In this document: in pieces, positions 7,735 through 16,440 of the stretch
Numbering within the stretch: the first letter of the stretch is position 1
Layout of the letters: the number at the start of each line of letters is the position of its first letter
DNA from: Planctomyces sp.
GTDB lineage: Bacteria > Planctomycetota > Planctomycetia > Planctomycetales > Planctomycetaceae
Direction of reading: 5' to 3'
NCBI GenBank assembly: GCA_005798445.1
Contig: SYJG01000233.1
Location: 1 to 54,808 of the forward strand
DNA: 54,808 bases
Notes under the pieces: generated by a model
Told to the model about the DNA's origin: nothing
The model's input: only the letters and a program-made list of their open reading frames with translations
Databases searched by the model: none
Position numbers and translations under genes: made by a program

Positions 7735-9069
7735 GTGAACCCATTGCGTTGGCTGACCGGAGGATTCGGACGCGGCGCACTCAACGCCCTGTTTCTGCAT
7801 CCGCTGCGATCCCTGCTGACGATTTTGGGGGTCGCGATCGGCGTCGCCAGCGTCATCTGGCTACTGGCGATTGGCGAGGGAATCGGCCGAGCGGTTCAGA
7901 AGCAAATCGAAGGACTCGGTGCGGACAACATCATCGTCCGTTCGATTAAGCCTCCCGCCGAGGCGACTGCCGGACAGCGCGGCATCTTCCCCTACGGGAT
8001 CACGCGCAGCGACCTGTCGCGGATCGTCGAGACGATGCCGTCCATCAAACGAGCGATTCCAATTCGCGAGGTTCGCCGCGAGTTTCGTTTCGCCGATCGG
8101 CTCGTCGATGGCCGCATGGTCGGCTGCACGCCGGAGTACGCGGACCTCACGAAGCTCGAAGTCGATCGGGGGCGATTCCTCTCGCCGACGGACAGCTCTG
8201 AACGAGCGACCGTCTGTGTTCTCGCTGCCGAAACGGCCGAGCGGCTCTTTCCGTTTGAAGACCCGCTGAAGCACGCGGTCAAGATTGAGCGTGACTACTA
8301 CCAAGTCGTCGGCGTGCTGAAGTCGCGAGCACCGTCGGCGGGGATCGGCGGCTCGCTTGAAGCCCAAGACTACTCGCGCGACGTGTACGTCCCGATCGAA
8401 ACGCTCTGGCTGCGTGTCGGCGATTTGGTCCTCACTCGCCGCAGCGGATCGTTCTCCGGCGAGCGTGTTGAATTGAGCCAAATCACGCTGCAAGCCGCCG
8501 ACGTGGCGCACGTCGTCGAAACCTCCGAGATCATCAAAGCCACGCTCGCCCCGCATCACCCGGCGGCGGATTACGGCATCACGGTGCCGTTTGAATTGCT
8601 CGAACGCGCACGAGCGACCCGGCTGATGTTCATGCTCTTCCTGGGGATCATCGCGGTCATCTCGCTGCTGGTCGGCGGCATCGGCATCATGAACATCATG
8701 CTGGCGACCGTGACCGAACGGACCAAAGAGATCGGCATTCGCCGAGCACTCGGCGCGCGGCAGTCGGACATCACACGACAGTTCCTGCGCGAGACCGTGA
8801 CGTTGTCGATGCTCGGAGGCACGACGGGCATTCTCGCCGGACTGGCCTGTCGCCCCGCCATCAACGCCTGTCGCTGGGGCATCGAGAAATTGTTGCCCGA
8901 AGCGGTCGCCACGTTGCCCGACATCATCCGCACGATGGAACCAGCCGTCGTCACCTGGTCCGTACCGCTCGCGTTCGGTATCTCAGTCCTCGTCGGCGTC
9001 ACCTTCGGCCTGTACCCCGCCATGCAAGCCGCGAGACTCGACCCGATCGAAGCACTGCGGAACGACTGA
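7735..9069 (+). CDS. MacB/FtsX-type ABC transporter permease
   Basis: A 444-residue permease with the MacB layout. There is an N-terminal membrane helix (PLRSLLTILGVAIGVASVIW), a large periplasmic MacB core domain (about residues 50-275), and three C-terminal helices (LMFMLFLGIIAVISLLVGGI; the region around GGTTGILAGLAC; VPLAFGISVLVGVTFGLYPA). The cytoplasmic signature TERTKEIGIRRALGARQSDI contacts the ATPase in this family. The GTG at 7735 is preferred because GAGG lies six bases upstream; a second GTG at 7723 in frame is possible. No LolD/MacB-type ATPase is adjacent, so the energising subunit must be encoded elsewhere. Confidence 0.9.
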   Translation: MNPLRWLTGGFGRGALNALFLHPLRSLLTILGVAIGVASVIWLLAIGEGIGRAVQKQIEGLGADNIIVRSIKPPAEATAGQRGIFPYGITRSDLSRIVETMPSIKRAIPIREVRREFRFADRLVDGRMVGCTPEYADLTKLEVDRGRFLSPTDSSERATVCVLAAETAERLFPFEDPLKHAVKIERDYYQVVGVLKSRAPSAGIGGSLEAQDYSRDVYVPIETLWLRVGDLVLTRRSGSFSGERVELSQITLQAADVAHVVETSEIIKATLAPHHPAADYGITVPFELLERARATRLMFMLFLGIIAVISLLVGGIGIMNIMLATVTERTKEIGIRRALGARQSDITRQFLRETVTLSMLGGTTGILAGLACRPAINACRWGIEKLLPEAVATLPDIIRTMEPAVVTWSVPLAFGISVLVGVTFGLYPAMQAARLDPIEALRND

Positions 9070-9071
9070 GA

Positions 9072-9150
9072 CGTAGGATGGCCGCCCTCGGCCGTCCCGG
9101 ATCGACAACGACACACGAACCGCAGGACGGCCGAGGGCGGCCATCCTACG
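9072..9150. repeat. Perfect inverted repeat at a convergent junction
   Basis: Arms 9072-9097 and 9125-9150 are perfect 26-nt inverted copies (core GGATGGCCGCCCTCGGCCGT) with a 27-nt spacer. The element fills the gap between the stop of the permease (9069) and the stop of the convergent DUF1501 gene (9152). It could act as a two-way terminator, but there is no T tract on either side. Confidence 0.9.
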
Positions 9151-9151
9151 C

Positions 9152-10597
9152 TCACGACATGATCTCGCGGATCGGTTCGGCTCCTTCGACGCCGACCAGC
9201 TTCTGATCGAGGCCGCCGTAGAAATACGTCAGGCGATCGGGGTCGAGGCCGAGTTGGTGCAGCATCGTGGCGTGCAGATGTTTGACGTGGAATGGCTTCT
9301 CGACCGCCGCACTGCCGAGTTCATCCGTTGTGCCGACGGAGATTCCCCCTTTGACGCCTCCGCCAGCCGCCCACATTGTGAAGCCGTAGGCGTTGTGATC
9401 GCGGCCGGTTCCCTTTTCGTATTCGGCGGTCGGTTGGCGACCGAACTCGCCCCCCCAGACGATCAGCGTCGAATCGAGCAGCCCACGCGATTTGAGATCG
9501 GTCAGCAGCGCGGCGATCGGTTGATCGATCTCGCCGGCGTGCAGGTCGTGGTTGTGCTTGAGATCGCCGTGAGCGTCCCAGTTGTCGTCGTTATGTGCTC
9601 CGCCGGAGTAAATCTGCACAAAGCGAACGCCCCGTTCGACGAGCCGCCGCGCGAGCAAACACTGCCGAGCGACCGTGCCGCAGCGTCTGTCGTTGAGGCC
9701 GTACATCTCCTGGATGTGCTGCGGTTCCTGCGAGAAATCGACCGCCTCCGGCGCGGACGACTGCATCTTGAAGGCGAGTTCGTAGCTGGCAACGCGCGCC
9801 GCCAATTTGGAATCGTTGCCAAGCCGTGCGGCGTGGTCGTCGTTGAACTCGCGCAGCGTGTCGAGCAATCGCCTCTGGCCTGCTTCGCTCAGCTCGGCCG
9901 GGCGGGCGAGGTCGAGAATCGGCGTTCCCTGCGAGCGGAAGATCGTTCCCTCGTACTGCGCCGGCATATAGCCGCTGTTCCAATTCTTGGCTCCGCTGAT
10001 CGGTCCGCCGCGCGGGTCGAGCATCACGACGAAGCCGGGGAGATTTTCGTTCTCGCTGCCGAGGCCGTAGTTCACCCACGAGCCGATGCACGGCGAACCG
10101 CTCTGCACCTTGCCTGTGTTCATCTGCAACATCGCCGAGCCGTGAATCGGCGAGTCCGCCGTCATCGAGTGCAGGAACGCGATGTCATCGACATGCTTGG
10201 CGAGATTCGGAAACAACTCGCTGACCCAATGTCCGCACTGACCGTACTGCTGGAACTTCCAACGTGGCTCGACGATTCGCCCCTGATTCTTCTTGCCGCC
10301 GCGACCGAACGTTTTGACGGCGATCGTCTGGTTGTCGCGGCCGATCATCGACGGCTTGTAATCAAACGTGTCGATGTGGCTCGGCCCGCCGTACATGTAG
10401 AGGAAGATGACGCTCTTCGCTTTGGCGTCGAGGTGCGGCTTCTTCGGTGCGAGCGGATTCGCAAAGGCCGGCTTGCCGTCCGCCGCCTGAGCAAAGAACG
10501 GCTGGTCGAGCATCCCGGCCAGCGCGACACCGGTGAAACCGGCCCCGGTCTGCCAGAGGAACTCCCGGCGAGTGCGTCCACAAAAGTTTTGATTCAT
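9152..10597 (-). CDS. DUF1501 protein with Tat signal
   Basis: A 481-residue exported protein of the DUF1501 family, related in fold to the alkaline phosphatase/sulfatase superfamily. The N-terminus has a twin-arginine motif (RTRREFLWQTG) and a hydrophobic stretch ending near FFAQAA, so Tat export is likely. Family stretches are SVIFLYMYGGPSHIDTFDYK, IAFLHSMTADSPIHGSAMLQ, RRLVERGVRFVQIYSGGAHN, WDAHGDLKHNHDLHAGEIDQ and GGEFGRQPTAEY-x-GRDHN (metal-site-like His and Asp residues). DUF1501 genes in planctomycetes are usually coupled to a DUF1549/DUF1553 gene, as here. Biochemical function is not established. Start ATG 10597. Confidence 0.92.
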   Translation of the reverse strand: MNQNFCGRTRREFLWQTGAGFTGVALAGMLDQPFFAQAADGKPAFANPLAPKKPHLDAKAKSVIFLYMYGGPSHIDTFDYKPSMIGRDNQTIAVKTFGRGGKKNQGRIVEPRWKFQQYGQCGHWVSELFPNLAKHVDDIAFLHSMTADSPIHGSAMLQMNTGKVQSGSPCIGSWVNYGLGSENENLPGFVVMLDPRGGPISGAKNWNSGYMPAQYEGTIFRSQGTPILDLARPAELSEAGQRRLLDTLREFNDDHAARLGNDSKLAARVASYELAFKMQSSAPEAVDFSQEPQHIQEMYGLNDRRCGTVARQCLLARRLVERGVRFVQIYSGGAHNDDNWDAHGDLKHNHDLHAGEIDQPIAALLTDLKSRGLLDSTLIVWGGEFGRQPTAEYEKGTGRDHNAYGFTMWAAGGGVKGGISVGTTDELGSAAVEKPFHVKHLHATMLHQLGLDPDRLTYFYGGLDQKLVGVEGAEPIREIMS

Positions 10598-10611
10598 TTC
10601 TCTTCTCCGAC

Positions 10612-10674
10612 TCTGTGCCCTCTGTGTCTCTGTGGTGAAGTCTTTTTACCACAGAGACACAGAGGGCACAGAGA
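10612..10674. repeat. Perfect inverted repeat, CACAGAGACACAGAG type
   Basis: Arms 10612-10637 and 10649-10674 are perfect 26-nt inverted copies (core ACCACAGAGACACAGAGG) with an 11-nt loop containing TTTTT. It lies between the DUF1549/DUF1553 gene and the downstream DUF1501 gene and ends 3 nt before the upstream stop. Read on the minus strand, a strong hairpin here could attenuate expression of the second gene. The same word class is known as a dispersed repeat in several bacterial phyla (general knowledge). Confidence 0.9.
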
Positions 10675-10677
10675 GAT

Positions 10678-13176
10678 TCAATCGAGGTACACAAACTCGT
10701 TCAGGTTGAGGGTCAGCAGGCAGAAGCGTCGCAGGGCTTCATCGGCGGTGACTTTCTCCCGCTGGATGTTGTCTTCGAGGAACTTCACTCCGCGAGCGAT
10801 CTCGCGTTCGGTGGGGGAGCGTTGCAGGACGCGCGTCAGAGCGGCTTGCACGCAGACGGCGGAATCGTTGCCGGCCGAGCGTCGCAAGCTGGCGGCGAAG
10901 ATCGCGGCTTGCTCGTTCGCGAACGTGCTGTTGATGAGAGCGAGCGCTTGCGCCGGTTGAGTCGTCGTGAACCGCACCGGGCACGGAGAGTCGGGATCGG
11001 CCGAGTCGAACGCGGTCAGCAACGGCACGGCCAGCGATCGTTTGATGTGGACGAACACGCTCCGCGACGCGGCCTCTTCGGGAGTGGATTTCTCCCAGCC
11101 TCGACCCGGCACGGACTGGCCCGCCAGCACCTCGCGCGGGATGACGGGATAGACGCTTGGACCTTCGGACTTCTCGAAGTTCAGGTTTCCGCTGACCGCG
11201 AGGATCGAGTCGCGAACTTCCTCGGCCGTCAGGCGGCGGAGATCGAAGTGCGACAGCCAATCATTTTCGGGATCGCGTTGGCTGAGAGCTGAGGGCTGAG
11301 AGGCCAGGGCCGACGCCATCCGAAACGCCTTTGACGTCACGATCAGCCGATGCAGCGGCTTGAGTTTCCAGCCGTTGCGGACCAGTTCGCTGGCGAGCCA
11401 GTCGAGCAGTTCGGGATGTGTCGGCGGCGTTCCCATGTAGCCGAAGTTGCTCGACGAGCGGACGAGGCCGCGGCCAAAGTGGTACTGCCAGACGCGATTG
11501 ACCATGACGCGTGCGGTGAGCGGATTCGTCGGCGACGCGATCCAGTCGGCGAGCACTCGACGGCGGCCGGAGGTCTCGGCCCCCTCGCGTCGCGGCGATA
11601 GTTCGGGAGGCTTCGCGTTGGCGGGCAACAACACGGACGGAAACGCCGGATCAACGCGGTCGCCGTGCGCCTGCGGATTGCCTCGCTGCAACACGAACGT
11701 CTCGCGTGGCTGGCCTTCCTCCTTGATGGCGAGCGCCTGCTCGCGCGACTTCGGACGGTCACGTTCGAGTTCGATGCGTTGCCGATGCAGCGACTCGTAT
11801 TTCTCGTGCTCCTCGGCCGAGATCAGTTTTCCTTTCTGACGTCGCAGAATGTCTCGTCGTCGGCCGGGGAACTTGAAGTCGTCGATCTCTCCGCCGGGAA
11901 GTTTTTCTTTGATCGGTTCTTCGATGGCGGCGATCTGACTCTTCACGACGGCAAGTTTGGCCTCCCAATCGGCGGTCGCTGCGGAGAGTTTCTCGCGAGC
12001 GACATCGTCGCCGATGAATCGCAGGATCTCGTTGTCGCCGCCGTAGGGCTTGATGCCGTGAAAGAACGACAGCAGCGAGTAGTAGTCGCGCTGCGTGAAC
12101 GGGTCGATTTTGTGATCGTGGCAGCGAGCGCAATTCGCCGTCAGGCCGAGCATCGTTTGCGAAACGGTCCCCACGATGTCGTCCAGCCCGTCGTAAAACG
12201 CCAGCGGCCGATCGGCCGGTTCGTCGTCCCACAGCCCCAGCCGGTAGAAGCCCGTAGCGATGATGCCGTCCGGCGTGACCTGATCCAGTTCGTCGCCCGC
12301 CAGTTGCTCGCGGAGGAACTGGTCGTACGGCTTGTCGTCGTTGAACGAGCGGATGACGTAGTCGCGGTATCGCCAGACGAACGGCTTCGGGTTGTCCCGC
12401 TCGAAGCTGTTCGACTCGGCGTAGCGGACGAGGTCCAGCCAGTGCCGTCCCCAGTGCTCGCCGTACTGCCGCGAGCCGAGCAGCCGATCGACCACCTTCT
12501 CATAGGCATCGGCGGACGTGTCGCCGAGAAACTCCTCGACATCCTTCGGTGACGGAGGGAGTCCGGTCAGCGTGTAGTGCAGACGCCGCAGCAACGTTTG
12601 CTTCGACGCGGCCGGAGCCGGTTCGGCCCCGTTGGCTTCGAGCTTCGCGAGCACGAACGCGTCGATCGGATTTTCGATTTTTGATTTTTGATTTTTGATT
12701 TCCGGGGCCGCGTGTCGCACGACCGGCTTGAACGCCCACCAGTTGCGAGCTTCGTCATCGACGACGGGTGCTCCGTGTGCCTTCACGGCGGCCGTCGCGG
12801 CTTTGTCCGACCAAGCCAGCCCGCGCGTGACCCACTTCGTCAGCGTGTCGATCTGCGCCTTCGGCAGCTTTCCCTTCGGGGGCATCATGATGCCGTCGTA
12901 GTTGATCGCTTGCAGGATCAAGCTCTCGTCCGGCTTCTTCAGATTGACCGCCGGTCCGCTCTCGCCCCCCTTGAGGATGTCCTCGCGGCTGGTCAGCTTC
13001 AGCCCACCTTGCAGCTTCTTCTCGGAGCCGTGGCAGGCGAAGCAATTGGCTTTGAGGATCGGCAGCACCTCCTTCTCGAAGGTGGCGATGTCGGCGTCGG
13101 TCGGAGACTGAGCAAGCAGATCACTGGCGATCAGGCAGATCGCAACAGAGCAAAGTCGAAGCATCGAGGCGGGCAT
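10678..13176 (-). CDS. DUF1549/DUF1553 protein with cytochrome c motif
   Basis: An 832-residue exported protein from ATG 13176 (a TTG five codons upstream lacks a ribosome site). A signal peptide (about 1-22) precedes a planctomycete-type cytochrome domain with CFACH (C45, C48, H49) and the distal IMMPPKGKLPKAQID. A DUF1549 domain follows (PIDAFVLAKLEANG to a second CxxCH, TANCARCHDHKIDPFTQRDY). The C-terminal DUF1553 domain contains NPLTARVMVNRVWQYHFGRG and NWLSHFDLRRLTAEEVRDS-like sequence. Such proteins are expected in the periplasm and are thought to be redox or polysaccharide-related, but no reaction is proven. The linker before DUF1549 is encoded by a heptanucleotide tandem repeat. The DUF1501 gene follows on the same strand. 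Confidence 0.92.
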   Translation of the reverse strand: MPASMLRLCSVAICLIASDLLAQSPTDADIATFEKEVLPILKANCFACHGSEKKLQGGLKLTSREDILKGGESGPAVNLKKPDESLILQAINYDGIMMPPKGKLPKAQIDTLTKWVTRGLAWSDKAATAAVKAHGAPVVDDEARNWWAFKPVVRHAAPEIKNQKSKIENPIDAFVLAKLEANGAEPAPAASKQTLLRRLHYTLTGLPPSPKDVEEFLGDTSADAYEKVVDRLLGSRQYGEHWGRHWLDLVRYAESNSFERDNPKPFVWRYRDYVIRSFNDDKPYDQFLREQLAGDELDQVTPDGIIATGFYRLGLWDDEPADRPLAFYDGLDDIVGTVSQTMLGLTANCARCHDHKIDPFTQRDYYSLLSFFHGIKPYGGDNEILRFIGDDVAREKLSAATADWEAKLAVVKSQIAAIEEPIKEKLPGGEIDDFKFPGRRRDILRRQKGKLISAEEHEKYESLHRQRIELERDRPKSREQALAIKEEGQPRETFVLQRGNPQAHGDRVDPAFPSVLLPANAKPPELSPRREGAETSGRRRVLADWIASPTNPLTARVMVNRVWQYHFGRGLVRSSSNFGYMGTPPTHPELLDWLASELVRNGWKLKPLHRLIVTSKAFRMASALASQPSALSQRDPENDWLSHFDLRRLTAEEVRDSILAVSGNLNFEKSEGPSVYPVIPREVLAGQSVPGRGWEKSTPEEAASRSVFVHIKRSLAVPLLTAFDSADPDSPCPVRFTTTQPAQALALINSTFANEQAAIFAASLRRSAGNDSAVCVQAALTRVLQRSPTEREIARGVKFLEDNIQREKVTADEALRRFCLLTLNLNEFVYLD
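12669..12703. repeat. Heptanucleotide tandem repeat (GATTTTT) in coding DNA
   Basis: Five consecutive 7-nt units: GATTTTC, three copies of GATTTTT, and GATTTCC. On the coding (minus) strand they give the Lys/Asn/Ser/Ile linker NQKSKIEN of the DUF1549/DUF1553 protein. Because 7 is not a multiple of 3, gain or loss of one unit would shift the frame. Confidence 0.9.
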
Positions 13177-13286
13177 TCGGAGGTCTCGCAAGTTTCAGAT
13201 TCGTCGGCCGGGAATTTATCGCCCGCGCCCGTTTCAGGCATGTCCAAACGAGTGGAATCTGTGGTTGAGAGCAACTTGTGAATCGC

Positions 13287-13388
13287 TTTTTGAAACGCAG
13301 AGGACGCGGAGGGAAGACACGCAGAGATCGCAGAGACAGGCCTTCGCGATCTCTGCGAGACCTCTTGTCCCCCTCTGCGTTTCAAAAA
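13287..13388. repeat. Inverted repeat with GAAACGCAGAGG arms, divergent region
   Basis: The outer arms TTTTTGAAACGCAGAGG are perfect 17-nt inverted copies, and an inner pair around CGCAGAGATCGC also matches. It occupies the 326-nt divergent region 13177-13502 between the DUF1549/DUF1553 gene and the nuclease gene. The nuclease reading frame continues through it, but the start at 13503 excludes it from the protein. Nothing else is recognisable in this gap. Confidence 0.85.
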
Positions 13389-13502
13389 ACTGCGCGAAGA
13401 CGACTTGGATTGGAGAAAAGCGTTGCTTCCCTTTCCACTTGCTCATTGAAGCCGTGTGCCGACGGTGGCAATCGTGGAGCGGTGGCTCCAGAATCGGACG
13501 GC

Positions 13503-16424
13503 ATGACGACGTCGATCACACGCGAGTTCTTGGGTTGGGAGCGGCCGCCGTTGGAGTCGGTGGAGAAGTGGCTCACGCGGAAGTTTGTGACGTGCGGTCA
13601 GCTTGATCTCGGCCGAGTGATCGCCGTTGTACCGGGACGCAGGGCAGGGCGGCGGCTGCTGGAGTTGCTGGTGTTGCGAGCGGAACAAGAAGGCGTCCGC
13701 CTCACGCCGCCGCAGATTGAGACGATCGGTGCGTTGCCGGAGCGGCTGTATCCGTTGCAGCGACCGCTGGCGAGCGACCTCGTGCAGCAACTCACATGGG
13801 CGAAGGTGCTTCGCGAATCGAAGCGAAGCGTGTTGTCGAAGATCATTCCGCGACCGCCGACGGACGACGATGCTCTGGCGTGGTGGTCGCTGGGAACGAT
13901 GCTCTGGAAGCAGCACCGCGAGCTGGCGGCGGACGGCCACGACTTCGCGAAGGTGGTCGAGCTTGGCCAGAAGAAACGAGACGGGTTCGAGACCGCTCGC
14001 TGGGAAGCGATGCGGCAGGTCCAAGAAAAATATCACCGGACGCTTGACGGCCTGGGCTTGTGGGACGCGCAGACCGCGCGGCTCGTCGCGATCGAGAAAC
14101 ACGAGCCGCACACCGACCGCGACCTCGTGCTCGTCGGGACGGTGGACATGAATCAGGCGACTCGGCAAATGCTCGAACAAGTGGCCGAGCGAGTCACCGC
14201 GCTCGTCGCCGCACCGCCGGAGCGGGCCGATTGGTTCGACGAGCACGGCTGCCTGATGCCGAACAAATGGTGCGAGACTCCGATCGACGTGCCGATGTAT
14301 CGCATCCGCGTCTGCGAAGGTCCGGCCGAACAGGCCGAGCAGGTCGCTCGCGAGCTGTCCGCCCTCGGCGAACGTTTCCGAGCGGACGAAGTTGTGATCG
14401 GCTTGACCGATGATCGGCTCGGCCCGTTCGTCGAGCGGGAGCTGGCAACGCGCGGTGTCCCGACCCGCTGGATCGAAGGGACGACGCTGGCAGATTCCGC
14501 TCCGAGCCGCTTGCTGCTCGCCGTGGCCGAGTCGTTGGAGCGTGATCGCTTCGAGGGCTTCGCGTCGCTCGTGCGGCATCCCGATCTCGATGAGTGTCTG
14601 ACGGGACGGCTCAATCTGGCCGCGCTCGACGCCTCGTTCTCCGAACACTTGCCGCTGGGACCGGAGACGCTGCAAGCGATCCTCGAACAGCCGAAGCCCG
14701 CGAGGTTGCGACCTCGACGAAAACTCGTGGGGCAGGTTTCCAACCTGCCAGACGACGATGGTTCGGAAGCGGGTGGTCTGCCTCACCGGTTGCTCCGCGA
14801 AGTGCGCGACTTGCTCGCCCCGTTGCGTGGCAAGCCGCGTCCGCTGAGCGATTGGTCCGAGCCGCTGCGAGCCTGGATCGAGTCGGTCTACGGCAACCGC
14901 GAAGCGGACGAATCGACGCTGTCCGGTCGAGTCGTCGTGAAAGTGTTGCAGCAGTTGGGGACCGCCTTGGAGGAACTGCACGCGATCCCGTTGTCGATCG
15001 CGCCGAGCGTCTCGGCCGCCGATGCGATTCGCTGCGTCGTCCGACGAGTCTCCGAAGGGACGGACAACACGGTCCCTCCCGAAGCGAACGACCACGCCGT
15101 CGAGCTGCTCGGCTGGTTGGAGCTGCCGCTCGACGACACGCCCGCCGCGATCGTAACGTCGTTCAACGAGGGCTTCGTCCCGACCAGCTTGAACTCCGAC
15201 TTGTTCCTGCCGAACGAGCTACGACATCGGCTCGGCCTGAACGACAATTTGCGGCGGTTTGCTCGCGACGCCTACGCCGTGACGCTGCTGCAACAGGCTC
15301 GCCGCGAAGTCGTCTGGCTGATCGGCCGCCGTGACGCCGACGGCAATCCGCTCATCCCCAGCCGCCTGCTGTTCGCTGCCGCTGCGGATGAGCTGCCGGA
15401 ACGCGTGTTGCGGCTGATGAATCGGGAGGGCGAGGCTCCCGCCGAGCCGGTGGTGATTGTTGGAGCCGATGCCCCATCGACGGCTCGGCGGGAGCCTCGC
15501 CCTCCCGGTGAATTTGATCTCGACATCCCTCATCCGCAACAGGTCGCCACACAACTCGGCCAGCCGGAATTGCTGCAACCGAAGCACGAGCTGACGCTGA
15601 GCGTCACGGCATTCAAGTCGTATCTGGCTTGTCCGTATCGCTACTTCTTACGTCACGAATTGGGGCTGGGAACGCTGAGCGATGACGCGGTCGAGCTGGA
15701 CGGTCTGGCGTTCGGCAACGTGTTGCACGATGTGCTGCGGCTCTTCGGCGAATCGGACACGCGAGACTCGGACGACGAGAACCACATCCGGCGTTGTCTG
15801 CTGGAACTGCTCAACGAGATCGCGCACGATCGCTTCGGCCCGCGTCGGCGAGCGGCGGTCAACGTGCAGCTCAAGCAGATGGAATCGCGGTTGGAATTCT
15901 TCGCGACTTGGCAGGCGAAGTGGCGGCGCGATGGTTGGAAGATCGAATACGTCGAACGCTCGATCCGTCCGGAACCGCACGACTCCGCCGCGTCGTTTCC
16001 AGTGGACGATGTCTCTGTTTGGTTGCACGGCCGGCTGGATCGGGTCGACCGCAACGAGTCGACCGGAGTCTGCGCGATCTTCGACTACAAGTCGGGTGAC
16101 CGAGGGGATTCTCCGGAAGAGAGTCATCGAAAGAAAGGAGCCTGGATTGACCTGCAACTGCCGTTGTATCGGCATTTGGCTCGGAGTCTCACGTTGTCGG
16201 ACGAGCCGCTCTTGGGCTACATCAACCTGCCGAAGGATTTGACGGGAGTCGGTCACTCGTTGGCCGAATGGTCGCCGAACGATTTGGCGGATGCGGATGA
16301 GCAGGCCAAGCAAGTCGTGCAGCGGATCGCACGTCGCGAGTTCTGGCCGCCGACGTCGCCCGCGCCGAGTCTGTTCCGCGACTTCGACGACATCTGCCAA
16401 GTGGGCGTTTTTGGTGCCGAATAA
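13503..16424 (+). CDS. AddB-like PD-(D/E)XK nuclease
   Basis: A 973-residue protein resembling the helicase-like/nuclease subunit AddB of double-strand-break repair complexes. The N-terminal part has degenerate UvrD-like motifs (IAVVPGRRAGRRLLELLV at about 38-55; PAAIVTSFNEGFVP). The C-terminal nuclease has LSVTAFKSYLACPYRYFLRH, a His in AFGNVLHDVLR, the catalytic Asp in GRLDRVDR, the D-Y-K of IFDYKSGD, and the QxxxY-like LQLPLY. The Fe-S cysteines of classical AddB are not visible: only one Cys precedes the nuclease core. The ATG at 13503 was chosen because the frame upstream runs through an inverted repeat. Two inverted-repeat elements lie in frame inside the gene, near residues 407-430 and 640-669. 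No AddA-type helicase gene is in the window. Confidence 0.85.
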   Translation: MTTSITREFLGWERPPLESVEKWLTRKFVTCGQLDLGRVIAVVPGRRAGRRLLELLVLRAEQEGVRLTPPQIETIGALPERLYPLQRPLASDLVQQLTWAKVLRESKRSVLSKIIPRPPTDDDALAWWSLGTMLWKQHRELAADGHDFAKVVELGQKKRDGFETARWEAMRQVQEKYHRTLDGLGLWDAQTARLVAIEKHEPHTDRDLVLVGTVDMNQATRQMLEQVAERVTALVAAPPERADWFDEHGCLMPNKWCETPIDVPMYRIRVCEGPAEQAEQVARELSALGERFRADEVVIGLTDDRLGPFVERELATRGVPTRWIEGTTLADSAPSRLLLAVAESLERDRFEGFASLVRHPDLDECLTGRLNLAALDASFSEHLPLGPETLQAILEQPKPARLRPRRKLVGQVSNLPDDDGSEAGGLPHRLLREVRDLLAPLRGKPRPLSDWSEPLRAWIESVYGNREADESTLSGRVVVKVLQQLGTALEELHAIPLSIAPSVSAADAIRCVVRRVSEGTDNTVPPEANDHAVELLGWLELPLDDTPAAIVTSFNEGFVPTSLNSDLFLPNELRHRLGLNDNLRRFARDAYAVTLLQQARREVVWLIGRRDADGNPLIPSRLLFAAAADELPERVLRLMNREGEAPAEPVVIVGADAPSTARREPRPPGEFDLDIPHPQQVATQLGQPELLQPKHELTLSVTAFKSYLACPYRYFLRHELGLGTLSDDAVELDGLAFGNVLHDVLRLFGESDTRDSDDENHIRRCLLELLNEIAHDRFGPRRRAAVNVQLKQMESRLEFFATWQAKWRRDGWKIEYVERSIRPEPHDSAASFPVDDVSVWLHGRLDRVDRNESTGVCAIFDYKSGDRGDSPEESHRKKGAWIDLQLPLYRHLARSLTLSDEPLLGYINLPKDLTGVGHSLAEWSPNDLADADEQAKQVVQRIARREFWPPTSPAPSLFRDFDDICQVGVFGAE
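14727..14786. repeat. Palindromic element inside the nuclease gene (GGCAGGTT type)
   Basis: A hairpin GGCAGGTT-TCC-AACCTGCC (14731-14749) is followed about 23 nt later by a weaker inverted match (GTCTGCCTCAC). It encodes LVGQVSNLPDDDGSEAGGLP, a low-information segment between two well-formed helices, and keeps the frame. Confidence 0.7.
15423..15507. repeat. Perfect inverted repeat inside the nuclease gene
   Basis: Arms 15423-15449 and 15481-15507 are perfect 27-nt inverted copies (core GGCGAGGCTCCCGCCGAGCC) with a 31-nt spacer. It encodes about 29 residues from REGEAPAEPVV to REPRPPG, placed between the helicase-like region and the nuclease domain, and keeps the reading frame. Confidence 0.92.
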
Positions 16425-16440
16425 AATGGAGTGACTCCGA

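Noticed and set aside
9254-10960. 568-codon plus-strand open frame
   Set aside because: Antisense to the DUF1501 gene and its neighbour; Arg-rich composition typical of a shadow frame in high-GC DNA.
13278-13502. Extra 75 N-terminal codons for the AddB-like nuclease
   Set aside because: They run through an inverted repeat, read as Arg-rich sequence (RGRGGKTRRDRRDR), and no ribosome site precedes them.
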